DNA of 64,000 nt from Phorcus lineatus (taxonomy: Eukaryota; Mollusca; Gastropoda; Trochida; Trochidae). The notes under the pieces were generated by a model. The model saw only the letters and a list, made by a program, of their open reading frames with translations. It was not told where the DNA came from and did no database searches. The position numbers were made by a program, and so were the translations under genes. This document shows, piece after piece, positions 36,041-48,442 of the stretch (position 1 is its first letter; every line of letters begins with the position of its first letter). The DNA lies in the NCBI GenBank assembly GCA_921293015.1, contig OV121091.1, positions 23,606,839-23,670,838 of the forward strand. Direction: 5' to 3'.

Positions 36041-37060
36041 CTTGTTTTTACTCACAAATGAGAGCTTTTATTACATAACATGAAGCAATGCCAAATTAGG
36101 CGAGTAATTAATAATAATGAGATATTATTAGATAAATATCAATTACCAATTATGCAATAATAATGAAATGTAGTTTTGTAATATAATGTAACAAAGCTCC
36201 TATACTAACTACAACTAAATAAAAGTAAGCTTATAAAGCGATGTATATATATACATGTATATATATAAGGAGAGGGTGGGTGGGAACTAAAAATGATTGC
36301 TGCCAGCATGGGGTCTCAAGCAGGACTGACTGTAGTGCGTACCCAGAAACTCTGGTACCAAAAGGGAGCCTGCTATTGGTCAGTCTTTTCCCGCCATCAC
36401 TTCTTGCCCCCCAACCCTGGGGGTAGATTCCATTCCCCTGAACCCTGGGAATGGTGCTGCTTGACCTAGGCTGGCTGATAATTTTACGGTCAAAGAGAGG
36501 TGACCAACAATAAGGCAATAAAACATAAATGCCAGATAGCGACTTGAACTGTAAATTTAAACAGTAATTAACAAATTAATTCCACACTTAAATTATACCT
36601 TTTCAAGAAAAGACAGAAGCAATAGGTTTTGGGACAAATGAGAGCTTTTATTACATAACATGAGGAAATCTCCCAAACCCATGCGTCCTGTACCACCCTA
36701 TTAGCTGACCTTCCTCCTTGCCTTCTGCTGCTTCCCTCACCCAAACATTAAAGTTGCTCCAAACAAAGTGCCCAACCCAGGTACCTCCAGACAAAGTGTA
36801 CTAAAAATTCCCAAATTACAAAGTCCCCTCCCCATAGAGTGTACTTCCACTTCCCCCCCCACAAAAAGTACTTCATATTTTGCTCCCCACAAAGTCCACT
36901 TCCAAGATCCCTTCCAAAAAAGTACATTCAAAGCCCCGCCCCACAAAGAATACCTCCCTCTTCCAACCCCACTGTGTGCACTCCGAGTCACCGTCCCAGA
37001 GTGAAATACCACTGAAGGGGTTCCATGCACTTGCTGCTCTAGACCTTGGATTAATCTGTC
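36041..37060. repeat. Repeat-rich block: direct duplication and degenerate C-rich repeat
   Basis: ACAAATGAGAGCTTTTATTA continuing into CATAACATGA occurs at 36054 and again at 36635, 581 bp apart. GGTTCCATGCACTTG occurs at 36030 and 37019. Between 36735 and 37000 a loose unit of about 35 bp (CCCC...ACAAAGT...ACTTCC) recurs six or seven times. A TATA-rich tract lies at 36242-36268. Open frames on both strands here follow the low-complexity composition and are not supported as genes. Confidence 0.6.
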
Positions 37061-37817
37061 CACTTGATAGAAGGGCAGTCAATGCACAGCTAAAGGTCAG
37101 CAGGAAGATAAAAGTAGCAAGCCCATAAAGGAAACTTTGCTCCGGACGCCAGTTCAACATAGCTACCCGGTAGTGCACTACTTTCCAGGAAACGTTGGTT
37201 TCACATCCACTTAGCTCCAAAGTGCATTAGAAGTGTCATTTAGTTACCAGCCAGTTGAGATAGCTAACTCTATACAGCCACTTCTTTCCAACTTCCTTTA
37301 TACGTTGATCCTTTATTTATTCAGTAAATCAACAAATCACCAAACATGTTTTCTTTCAGCCTTTTATTGTCAGGTGAGAATAGGTATAAACATGAAAGGC
37401 CAGCATAACGTATGCCAGATATTGATGACAAAAACTTTGCTAATTAATACACAAATATTTCTGCACTTATGTTCTGCCAAACATATTTTCAGTGGAAACA
37501 CGTAAAGGTAATAACAAGTGTGTCCCAATTTAATGGCAGTTGTCTGCAAGTGCCAGGTGCCTGTGACAAGAGTTCCACCAATAATTACTTGATAATTTCA
37601 TGCTACAGGTTTTGAACACATTAACACAAGTAAAACTTGCATTCATACTTACTTTTTCCTCAAATGGTTGAGATACATATTAATAATTTTTCAACTTTAT
37701 TTGACACAAAAGGCATAAATCTGATTACAAAAAAATTTAAGAGTTTGTTGTTTGTTATCAATCTTTAAGCATCTCTCATTGAGAAAAGTGAGAGAAATTG
37801 TAATTCAAATGATTTAA
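37061..37817. other. Non-coding stretch, nothing recognised
   Basis: AT-rich sequence before the TTAA MITE at 37818. No supported exon or repeat. Confidence 0.6.
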
Positions 37818-38446
37818 TTAAACGCCCTAGTGCACACCAATATTTCTTTAACACAACAACGCACAGATTCTGCATATCTCTCGATATTATTCAAGATCCT
37901 CACTCAAGTAATCTACCTAGTAAGTTATTTAACAAATATTTACGTATTCAGGTAGTAAAGTTGATTTTTAAAGACCGAAAGTATTTAATGTTACGTTACA
38001 ATAAATCTGCATGAACTACGATATCGGAAATATTAAGATTTTGCCTATAACCAAAAAAGCGGAAACGGCAGCCACTTTGGTCAATCTAATAGCAATGCTA
38101 ATGCTGTGTTATTAAATCGGTTTATTTACAACATTACTTTCATAAAACATAATTCAGTATTTGTTCTCAGTTCAGAGTTTAGGTAAATTCAACAGCTGCA
38201 CATAAAAATAGTTCAGCCGCTTTCAACTGTCTATAATTTATCCGTTTTGTGCACAGCTAACCTTAGATTTGTTATATGTCCAAGCCGACAGCGGCTGTCT
38301 AAATTTTTTCATTGTTGATTGCAGGTCAATTGTAAAGAATTTTAAGTATTTCATTGCATCGATAGAAAGCTTAAGTGAATGCATAAGTCCTCTTAAACCT
38401 TAAAATAGTCAATTTAAACCGTAAAAGCGTGCACTAGTGCCTTTAA
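37818..38446. mobile_element. TTAA-flanked MITE of a second family (629 bp)
   Basis: The left end is TTAAACGCCCTAGTGCACAC. The right end, reverse-complemented, is TTAAAGGCACTAGTGCACGC. The inner terminal repeat, CTAGTGCAC, is identical, and TTAA is found on both sides. There is no open reading frame of note. It holds more CpG than its flanks and two GCGGC/GCCGC-containing stretches. TTAA duplication again points to piggyBac or Kolobok, with the ends differing from both other TTAA elements here. Confidence 0.75.
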
Positions 38447-39706
38447 TATAAGTAAAGATTCAAAGGTTCAAGTAGAGGTACACCATATACATGCTTGAGT
38501 GATAACATTTTTGGCTATGTTGATCATGAAAACTCCACAAAATCAGAATCATATGCATATTTGTTAAACAATTATGGTTCCTGTCATGGATACACTCAGA
38601 ATGGTTTGGCACTGGATTAAACTAAAGATTAAATGAACAGGATCTTCTTTGAACATGAGACGTCCTGCACAGAACTTTATCTGAAAACTATCTCCTCTTT
38701 AATTCAATAGAGCTCTTTCTACCCTTTGTGGGAGTCTTTTATTTATAATACAGGAATTTCTTTCTTTTTTAATTGTTTTCTTATAGACAAGTATATGAAT
38801 AAAAACTTTTCGATACAAAACTTAGAATTGTGAAAGTTGACACAAGGATTATCTCTAAGCTTAAACTATTGGCTAAAAGCTTAAGCCCCCTTTACACTTA
38901 GGGGGCTATGTGAAAAACTGTCCTTGGTTTATGCTGGGTTCTGCTACATGCCCTTATGATATTGCTAGTACAGATTGTCTCCACCCAGATCCACACTGGA
39001 CTCACTCCAAGGGCAATCTGCCATCCCGACTCTACACTCTCAAAGAGTTTAAATGAAGCTAATATGAAATTTCATTGATCTTCTAACCACAAACAAAGCA
39101 CAGAGACAGCCTGAGATCAGTCAGATAAAGAAGCTGCCTACTTTGATGTCAGGGTGGGAATTCCGTACCAATTAATATAATAACCCTTTTGATTTTCCTA
39201 GATAAACAACTTGTTGAGGTTGGGTTACAGCCATTTACACAACCATGATAACCATAAGCACCTAAATGCTTCATATGCTGAAGATTTGGTGTCTGACCAT
39301 TTTTTTCTGACTGAATTACTGGAATTTTCACTTGAACTTTACAAGAACAATTATTATGACTTCCATCAATGTTCTTTGCCTGATGAACAAGTTAGCATAT
39401 ACAATACAAATGAAAATCATATAACCTCCACCTCATCCACCAAGTCCCAAAACCAATCAGATGAGAATAATATAATGATAAGGATTTATAAAAAATACAT
39501 TGTTTTCTATATTTGAGGCAAACACTGAAACTGGAACCTTCAATACTAATAAGATTTGTGACCGACTTCCAAAAATTATACATGCTAACAAGAGGATAAT
39601 CCTTTTGATTAGTACCAAGCTAATGTTTAACATAACTTGATAAATGCGTCAGATTCCTGAAAGGATACAGGGAAATTTTGCAGTAGAGTTTCCATACATG
39701 AGACTT
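38447..39706. other. Non-coding stretch, nothing recognised
   Basis: CpG-poor, AT-rich. The open frames at 39211-39516 and on the opposite strand have no recognisable motif. Confidence 0.6.
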
Positions 39707-40084
39707 CCCGTACGTGAGAATGCCGCACTGATGCGGCAAATGTGCAGCACATGCGGAAAAAGTGCGGCAAAGAGAGGTTCAGTGCGGCAAAAGAGCGGCT
39801 TCTTGTAAAGCCGCACTTTTGCCGCAACTTCTTTGCGGCATCCTTGCGGATTTTATACGGCTTTGTGACTTTGTCATTTTCTTGTGCGGCTTTACCCAAT
39901 AGTTGCGGAATTTATGCGGCTTTTCTGACTTAGAACTTTTCATGTGCGGCATTATGACAATTCTTTGCGGAATTAGTGCGGCTTTTTTTTACTTAGAAAT
40001 TTTCTTGGTGCCCACCTGAGTCTAAAATGAGAATTTTGTCTAAGTCCAAATTGCCGCAGAGCGGCATTTTTGCGGCAATACTGA
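39707..40084 (+). repeat. GCGGC-motif array 1, with shared end sequence
   Basis: It starts CCCGTACGTGAGAATGCCGC and is packed with GCGGC or GCCGC at irregular 8-40 bp steps. A second motif, GACTTAGAA followed by TTT, recurs at about 39867 (diverged), 39928, 39989 and 40082. The start matches the reverse complement of the end of the array at 48443-48894. Open frames on both strands reflect the repeats. It is probably a non-autonomous mobile element or one end of a larger one. Confidence 0.75.
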
Positions 40085-42050
40085 CTTAGAATATTTGCAG
40101 GAGTTTTTTTTTAACAAGCTCTAAGATGTCTGGTTTTATCAATTCGCCATGCAAAAGTAAAACCAATGGCTAACTCAGCAGGCTTCAGTTTAAATATTAG
40201 ATAAATATTAAACATAAATCTAAAAAAATTCAGCACAGCTAATTTAGAGGTAAATATATCCACAATTGATGTCATAGGCTTGTAAAACTTTCAGTTTCGT
40301 AAATATAGACTAATATAACATTTAGCCCCTAAGTTAGTCTTCAGTACAGTTAAGCGAGTCCAAAATCTACTATTTAGAATCACCAATCACAAATGAATCT
40401 ATGCACAAAATTTCAGTCATCTAAGGCTTTTAGTTCTTGTGAAGAAGATGTAAAAAAATTTAGGGTGTGGCCTTATTAAGCACCACAGCCTAAAAAATCT
40501 GAACTTAATAACCAACACTTACTGTTCAAAAGTTAATAGCTGTCTAGGGCTTTTTTTCTGGAAAAGAGGTCGAAACATGTTTTAGGGTGAGGAGCCCATG
40601 GCCCTCATTCAAGACCACAGGCAAAACATCTAGAATTTTTTATCCCTATTGGTTGAGATGCGTGGTGCCAGTGCTTCATGAGAAGAAGTCCAAACAGTGA
40701 ACGGGTGAATTGATGAATTGACAGATGCCTTTAATCAAGCCTGATGAGCTAAAACATTTCATATTTGAATTTGACTGAATTGATTAAGATGAAGTAGATA
40801 AATTATTTTAGTACCCATATGGTTCATCATAAGCAGTGACATATTTTCAATATAAGCACATGTGCAAATCACTTTAGCCTAGCAACGAGTGCGAGTTACC
40901 GTATTTTGTCGTCTGTGACATCATACAACCATTGTTCATGACGTCACTGTGGCAGAGCGTCGCAAGGGAAGGAGGCTGTTTTCAATGCATTTTAAATGGA
41001 ACAGAATCGGGAATAACAAAATTAATACACTCAGAGGTCTGTCATATGATTTTTATAAAACTCATGCAAAAGTTTTGTATAACTCTCACTCTTGCTTGGG
41101 TAATGAAAAGATTCACACTTGTTTCATAAAAGTCATTAGACACACTTCCTCGGGTAATAATCTCTATTTGAGTTACTGAAGAAGATTTTTTAAAGAACAA
41201 TAACGTTACTTATGGAAACAATATGTTTTATTGCAATCATTACAGTGTGTTTTACATAGAAGCATTTGATCTTCATCATCATTATAACAATGATGAATAT
41301 CACAAAAGTTATCCCTAAAACATCTTTATTTTCTTAAAACTTTGAAATCTAATGCACTGTTTGAAGAAAGAGTACAGAATTTGTTTAATAAAATTAAAAT
41401 CAAATAAATATTTTGAAGATATAGATCAGTTTTGGTATAATGTACCATTTTTTTAACTTCCACCCATATATATGTTTGTTTACAAAATGATTGAAACCTG
41501 TTGTTTTGAAGAAATGAGATGAATATCTGTAGAAATACAATTTAAATTGTGTACTGTTTTCCTTAAGAGTGGGATGAAAAATAAATTGTGCATGCATTGA
41601 AGTCAACATATTCAAATGTTTGTTGATGGAATATTTTCACACATACAAACTTTGGAAAAGCACAATAGGTTAAATGATCAATCATACTGCAAAGTTTTAC
41701 CTTTTAATAATTGGGAAATTATCTATTGACCAGAAGTCAGATTTCCATGTCTTTTTGACAATTTTTATTGGCAATTTATAACAAATTAGAAAATCTATAA
41801 TATCAGACTGATACTGCACATGTTCTCAGTTTAGTTACATTTGATAAAAATCTGAAAGTTCCATCATTTAAGCAGTGCTATATCAAATTACTGTCAATTG
41901 ATTCTACTTAAAATCGAAGTTGATTGATAATTTGATTAGTTATTGTTAAGTTTTCTTATTTATTAATTGATTTATCTATTTATTTATTCCAAAAATAGAC
42001 ACATAGGCCTAGATAAATAGATAAATAAAAAAGTACATAATTTGGATAGA
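40085..42050. other. Non-coding stretch between array 1 and the CpG-retaining domain
   Basis: Mostly CpG-poor. The stretch 40880-41180 is richer in CpG and contains a perfect cAMP-response-type site. A short palindrome pairs TTTATCTATTTATTTATT (about 41970) with its complement near 42013. No gene is supported. Confidence 0.55.
40941..40948. promoter_or_regulatory. CRE-like palindrome TGACGTCA
   Basis: A perfect consensus CRE/ATF octamer. A near copy, TGACATCA, lies 26 bp upstream. A single octamer is weak evidence, but its CpG survives in a CpG-poor neighbourhood. Confidence 0.3.
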
Positions 42051-45000
42051 TCGATAGGTAAATGGATGATTGATTGACAGCCACGGAACGGTTTTTGAAC
42101 TTAAAATTTCATGCCATTTTGGTATTATTCAACAACAAAAAAATGTATGCACATACAAACCTCTAATAACGTTTTTGGCCTACGTGAATCATTTGCATGA
42201 CAAAACATAATAATCCAAGTTGATGAAAGTTCGAAATATTCCTTACAAAATCATCCTCTTTTTATTCGGCACTTCGGAAAATTTAAAATTCTTGGCAGAT
42301 AAAATTTCGCTGTTTTAATAAATATAAACTTCATATATTATTACCGTTCTATTTACATCTGTTGGTAGTTTAAACAAATTTGCCTGCTTGCATTTCGCGC
42401 AAATATTTCAACCGGAAGTTTATGTTTGGTGTAAGAAATGCGGTGGATTCGTACCGAATGCGAACTCAATATTTATTGTCAAAATAGTGTTCGAAATTGA
42501 TGGTTTTAAAATTCACTCGTTCGTAGTATCTTAAAATCACGACATGGGTACCCTCTAATTTGTTTGTTTTCTCCGAACTACATTTGTTTTTGCGCATTGA
42601 ATATACCCGCTAAATTTAATAACCGGAAGTGTAGCCATTGTCTTATACTCCACAGCAGCGCTGGAAATAGTCTATCACTCAAATAACGATATCGGATTTC
42701 GGTGCGAGGAGCAATGTTCTGTCGGTGAATTCGTACCTTAGACGAACTCGACTCGATTTTAGAACCACTTTATTGACAAATAAATGTCCTATATCAGTTT
42801 CATTTGTTACCAATTCACTTTCCAATCATCTTCAGAAAGAACTTGAATTAACCCTTATCCCTAATTTTGTACATACAAGTATTTTAGTAACCTTGTTAGG
42901 TGTTGATTTATGTTTTGACAGATCTTGGAGTCGGGTTTATACATGCACAATTTTCGAAAACGCGAATTCAACTTGAAATATCGAGGTTTTCTGGAGGAAT
43001 AACAGGATGCGACATGCTTAGAGAGGCTATATTTGCAAACACGAACAATATTTTTGGTATGAAATAAACGGCAACAAATCTTATAGCCTATATGTTCAGC
43101 TCCAACAGTATTTTAAGTAGGCGATCTCAACTTTATTTTAAAGAGCGACTCTGTGAGTTGTTGAAATCATATTTGCCAAACTTAATCAGTGGTGTCATTT
43201 GATCGCGAATTATCGACTGCTACCAAAAAGCCACATTTCAAAGCTTACTGTTTTTTTTACATTGACAATATGAAGGTAGAACGTCGCAATTATGATCGAA
43301 AACCGGACAATGGCGCGCGTCAAATAGTCAAACGTAATTTTGGAGACTTATCTAAAACAGCCAGGAGGGCAGTTAGGAGTTGATAGTGTTTGTTATGTTA
43401 TATAACTAGTATACATGTATATTGCACGTAATATCTACACCTCTTTGCATTTATAAGGCTGTTAATTTTTATATTTTCATGGAAAACCAGTAATTGTCAT
43501 ATATATGTCCTTTAGGCATGAACAGTTATGATGTTTTGATTTTATATCACCATATAGGGCATTTCGGTTCGTATCAAAGGTAAATAATATATCATGAAAA
43601 TCACGGAGTGGCTCTTTAACTGGCTTATGATAAACGCGAAGGTGCATAACTGATTGACATAAATTAATATAGCAAATTTACCGTTGGCCTATGTATATTG
43701 TGAATAGGGCCTAACTGAGAAATAGTCATATTATAAAGCAAAGATTTCAAATTACTGTAGCTTTTGCGTATTAGAAGAAATGCGTATGCACTTTTTTTAC
43801 CCGCAAAAATCCGGAAGTAAAATAATTCTTTTAATGAGAACAATAAATGTTTAAATAACTAACAAACAGGTGGTAGGCAAGGAATAAATCTACATATTTT
43901 GTCCAATAAATATGATTTAGTGAGATTTGGTGCCAAATGATGAAAGATATGAGTTTACCGCCGATATTGTTTTCAAATCTATATGGACAAACATCGTAGT
44001 TGTAATTATTGAAATGTCAGATAAGAAATTAGCATGATTCTCGCCGCGGATAAGAATTTATTTTTTAAATGGAAACACGTGTATACGAAATGTGATTTTA
44101 TAACAACTATCATCTGATGACGTAGTTATTATATACTCCGAAACGTCGTAAGGTTAAAATTAAATTAAAGATTCAACCCATGAATAGTTGGAGTCAAATA
44201 TACCAATTATCCTACTGGTGTCTTTTTAGCGAGAAATACTGACTGTTGATGGAAAGTAGCATTTTAATGCTGTTCGGTCGAGCAGAGTGACGATATAAAG
44301 ATAAAAAGTAGCGATTCATGCAAATTGTATGTGTAGTTTCGGCTTTAGCACATACATTCGGTGTTTGTTTTTGTTTCTAACATTATAATTTTCATATATT
44401 TGATATTCTTTTTAAATATGTGAGATGTTTTGAATAAGTATCATCATGATTGGTGCATTGACACTATTATATAGAAAGCAAAATACTATGCATGCCAAGA
44501 AAATGACGGAGTATCTGTTTAAGAAGTTGTAATGAAGTTCTTATCAGTTAGTGGCCTAAAAGATATTATCTACTTTGAAATAATAAATAATGACACAATT
44601 TGCAATTAATAATTCAAGAAGCCGATAAATAGCAAACACGTTCGGTTCAGTATGCCAAAAGGGTTCAATCAACTTCAAAGCAGTATAGTTATAGCATGGA
44701 CTTTAAATCTAGAAATGTTTCTTACGTTGAAAGTCTCCGATTCACAGTGACCGTTAAATTTGGCGCAGCGTTTCCTAAATTGTTTTTTTGTCTCAAAAAG
44801 TATCGTGAAACGCCATTCCCACATAGATGCTTTTGAGGCAAATCGTTTTTGAAAATCTATCATACAAACGACTTTTCTTTCTACTAATGCGTCAAGAGTA
44901 GACCAGTTGGAGAAATTTAGGAACAAGTCGACTTTAATTCGAGCAATAGTACATAAAGTAAATATTTCTCAAACATTTACATTTAGCACATGCATTTAAC

Positions 45001-46080
45001 ATTCATTGAACATTACCTGTGTTTTCCAAAGAATTGCGATCGTTTTTATAAGTTGTATCGGCCCTATCGTCAAGGCAATTGTGAATGTATATGGTGACAA
45101 AAAAGGCTACGCGATAAAGCGACTTAAGATGATTTTAAGATTTTTTAACTTGTTACGGACATATAGCTGTCTGTGTTTTTTCGCTATTTTGAAATAAGGA
45201 AAGTTTTTACGCTAAATAGTCAATTGCTTATGGTTTACACACACTCTGTATAGCTTTGAGTTTATAAGAAGTAAATCTATTAATCAATCATTCTGTTATA
45301 TTATACACTATAACATTAATTTTAGGAATTTGTAAGTTCTTAATTTCGGAATTTAATTCGTGCAAAAACTAACGTGCGTATGCCACTATCCTATTTTCAA
45401 TGACACGTTTCAGACTTCATTGTTGAAAAATATGGTATTGAAAACATTCGTTGAAAATAAATATCTCAATTAAGTTATCCATTATACACGCTATAACAAA
45501 TTGTTATCCTATTTTCGTGAATAATAAGCAAATCTAAAAATTATTTTAATGCGTTTTCATTGGCTTGCTTTCTTGAAATTGGAATCAGGAAAATCAGTTA
45601 TATTATATATTGATAATATTATTATCTATAAATATTATGAGTCAAATATTATGAGTCCTCAAAGACAAGGTAAAGGAATAATCGGTTTAAATAACACGAT
45701 GTTGTGGTCCGTTTAGGGAATGGACATTGGATTTTTTTCCAGCCACGATGGAATCATTGGAAGTCCTTTCTACGCATGCCCAAGAATAGGCGCCACATTA
45801 TGAAAATGGTAACACCAGGCATGGGGTGATTTTCCGTTTTCTAAAGTATCATGTTGCCTGACGTGGGTTGTTCTTCGTATTGTACGATCTTGGAGACATT
45901 TTCATTCTATTCGGAAATGTAGGAAATGTTCTTAAATTGGAGGCAGCAATAACCGTTGGATGAGTGACCTGATTCTTGGGCCCTGTCGATCACACGAACC
46001 AAAACAATGGACGAATCCGGAAAACGAGAACGAAGAATGCTTATGTTTTGATACACTTCTGACCACATCGTAGGTATATT
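42051..46080. promoter_or_regulatory. 4-kb CpG-retaining domain, candidate unmethylated promoter region
   Basis: Counting by eye in 120-bp blocks, many blocks here hold about 4-7 CpGs. Blocks to the left (for example 38461-38880) and right (46081-46620, 49321-49780) hold about one or none. CpG content drops abruptly at about 46080. Motifs typical of broad promoters include E2F-like TTTCGCGC at 42393-42400 and ETS-like CCGGAAGT at 42412-42419 and 42623-42630. A related phrase, GGTG(G/A)ATTCGTACC, occurs at 42441 and 42723. A MITE at 43138-43619 contributes some of the CpGs, but blocks without it are also rich. The receptor's start site and a divergent transcript could both lie here; neither is shown directly. 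Confidence 0.45.
43138..43619 (+). mobile_element. TTAA-flanked MITE, copy B (482 bp)
   Basis: A full-length relative of 26660-27137 in opposite orientation. It starts TTAAAGAGCGACTC and ends GGAGTGGCTCTTTAA. The left terminal repeat carries substitutions relative to copy A, while the right one is intact. The interior is collinear with copy A throughout. The open frame at 43189-43383 is internal to the element and has no transposase similarity. Confidence 0.9.
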
Positions 46081-48285
46081 TTACTATGTATTTGTTTATA
46101 TTTAACTATAATTTCCTTTGCTAAAATAACATTTAAATAGAAAAACAATTCTATTTTGAATTATTTCACCATTGAAAACACAATATTTATTACTGCAATT
46201 TCTTATTGATAATTGTGGATATATTTATTCTTATCTAGATTCAACATCAAGTAATTGTTAATTTCGAAATATCACCTGCTAGGGAAGGGTACCATGATAT
46301 CCATCTCTGATACCAGTTTTAATGTTAGCAACAAGAAGTTTATGATATTTGCAACCATCTTTACCTTTAGCAAGGCAGTAGTTAATTGATTAACAAAGGT
46401 AGTTTGAAATACAATGTTGAATTAATTCTTTTGTATATGGATTGATTTATTAATTAAGATGTTTTCAGTTATTCATTGATTTTTTTTAAAGGTCACATGA
46501 TTTTTGTAATTAATTATCACAAACGTTCATCCTTAGAAGCAATTAAGTTTTTATAAGTGAACAAGTAATTGTCATTCTTCTAAGATACACACCTTAGTTA
46601 ATGTGTCCTTTGGCAGGGGGGGGGGGGGGGGGGGGGGGGGGGAGACGCTGGCCCACCAACTTCTCTTCATTAATTATATCTAATTGGATAAATTAATTGG
46701 CTATTGAAACTTCCTGGATTCACCAGTGCAATTTTTTTACATGTTTAAAGAAATATTATAATAAACACAATCTTTCATTTGAATACTGATTATCTCAATA
46801 AACAAAAGGAACCTATTTTTTATTTTTCTCATAATTCTTTTTACCTGTTTTCAAAGTGAAATAAGTTGTGGAGGAAAAAGTCTTTAGTCGTTTATTTGTT
46901 AAGTTTCCCCTCCTCCAGCTCAAGCCTTCAAAAAATATTTAATCCACTTAATTTAGAAAGGATGACCAAAGCTCAACATCTGATGAAAAACAGTTGTGAT
47001 TGGAGGACTATACTACTTGTTTCAATTTTTCAGAAGTCAAGAAATGCAATGATCTATAAAAGGGAAAACAGGATTACAAAGTGAGTGCAATATGAAAAAG
47101 AGAATTCTGAAATTTTGATCGAGAATTTAAGTTAAACTCATGCATTCGTATCATTTTAAGTTATTACTTTCAGTGTTTATTGAAGATGAATCAATCCAAC
47201 TATCTGCAACATCATATCTGTTGTAGCATGTTACAATTGATTTATTGTCTCTAAAAGATGGTACTTTTAATTTTTCTCATGATTATATATCAGAATGAGG
47301 TCAAAAGAAAAGGATCTATTCATCCTGGATCTAATCTGCATAATGAATTTGAGAACTTCATATTTGAGGTAATAAAAGAAATTGTACTCATATTGATAAT
47401 TTCAATGTGGTAAATCATTCCATGTTTATCAAAATAGTGAGGTTAAGACAGTGAAAAAGTTTTTTAAAAGTTCTTCTGTTTTAAGTTTGGTGTTCTGCAT
47501 CAAAGTTTGTTTTTGCCTAAAAGCACATAAAATATAACATGTCATATCATATATGTTTCGTATATTGTATGGATATATTTTATTTAAATTCTCAAATAAA
47601 AGTGAAAATGTTTTAAGGCACTTATAGTTTTAGGGCTTCCTTTGTTCCTTTACTAAACCTGAAACTGTAGCAAACGGAGAGTTTGTACCCGAATGTCCAT
47701 TAATCTTTAGCTCGAATAAACCATTATCTTCTTGCATTTAATAAGATCAATGTAACAATATTTACTAACAGATTTAGATCATATATCATATTTTACATCA
47801 TTTCGTTATTTCAAATTTCTTCTTTATTTTTGGGAACAGCTGCAGAGATGAGCGTGAAGAAAATTCTGAGCTGGCCGAGGTCTGATGCTTCAAAGTCTCT
47901 TCTGCTGAAATTTCCAATGAAAAGAGGGAAATAAGGGTAAAGTCAAACATAGACCCAAAATTTTAATGAATGATAATATTAACATAATTATTAAAGAGTG
48001 GAAATTCAAATTGCAATATTTCCTTTCATTGGTGAAAAGAACCCCAATAACCCCCAAGGTCCATTTTACATGTTGAATTAGATAATGATAACATTCTGTA
48101 GATTATGATAACATTCTAATTCTTTTCTTTTCTTTCCAGAAATCAGAATGAAATCTACCATTGTTTGATACACATCAACAGCCGGGAAGATGGCAGCCCT
48201 TTAGAAACTGTTTGAAGTTCAAAGAAGAATTTGTTTAATGTTTGTAGTGATGTTTACTGTTAAGTAAAGATTTCAAACCTAAATG
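45745..48285 (+). ncRNA. Possible spliced plus-strand transcript (weak evidence)
   Basis: Near the right edge of the CpG-retaining domain, splice-like sites follow one another on the plus strand. There is a donor TCGTAG|GTATAT at about 46071. A 47-bp exon (TTTTTCAG at 47033, then ACAAA|GTGAGT) ends at 47080. A possible exon lies at 47293-47368 (ATATCAG, then TTTGAG|GTAATA), another starts after TTGGGAACAG at 47840 and ends near 47937 (GGGTAAAGT), and a last one starts after TTTCTTTCCAG at about 48140. A candidate start, ATGGACGAATCC, at 46008 stops after 14 codons. Joined frames are short, so a non-coding RNA is more likely than a protein gene. All of this could be chance. Confidence 0.2.
46616..46642. 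repeat. Run of 27 G
   Basis: An uninterrupted G homopolymer in otherwise AT-rich sequence. It could form G-quadruplex structure on the plus strand; the true length is likely uncertain because such runs are error-prone in sequencing. Confidence 0.9.
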
Positions 48286-48442
48286 TTTTTGACTCACCTT
48301 GTTATATAATGAATAGATGGTGGTGTTGATTCCGTGATATTTCTTCTTCAGGGCTTCTACCACTAGTCAAAACTAATTTTAATGCACCAAAAATATCCCA
48401 TTTTACGCTAAAAAAAATACGTCCAATTCACGCATTTTCTAT

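Noticed and set aside
36231..37220. Open frames of 60-115 codons on both strands
   Set aside because: They overlap each other in a C-rich degenerate repeat, with no recognised motif or consistent frame.
43189..43383. Plus-strand open frame with a basic C-terminus
   Set aside because: It lies wholly inside a MITE copy and has no counterpart frame in the other copy.
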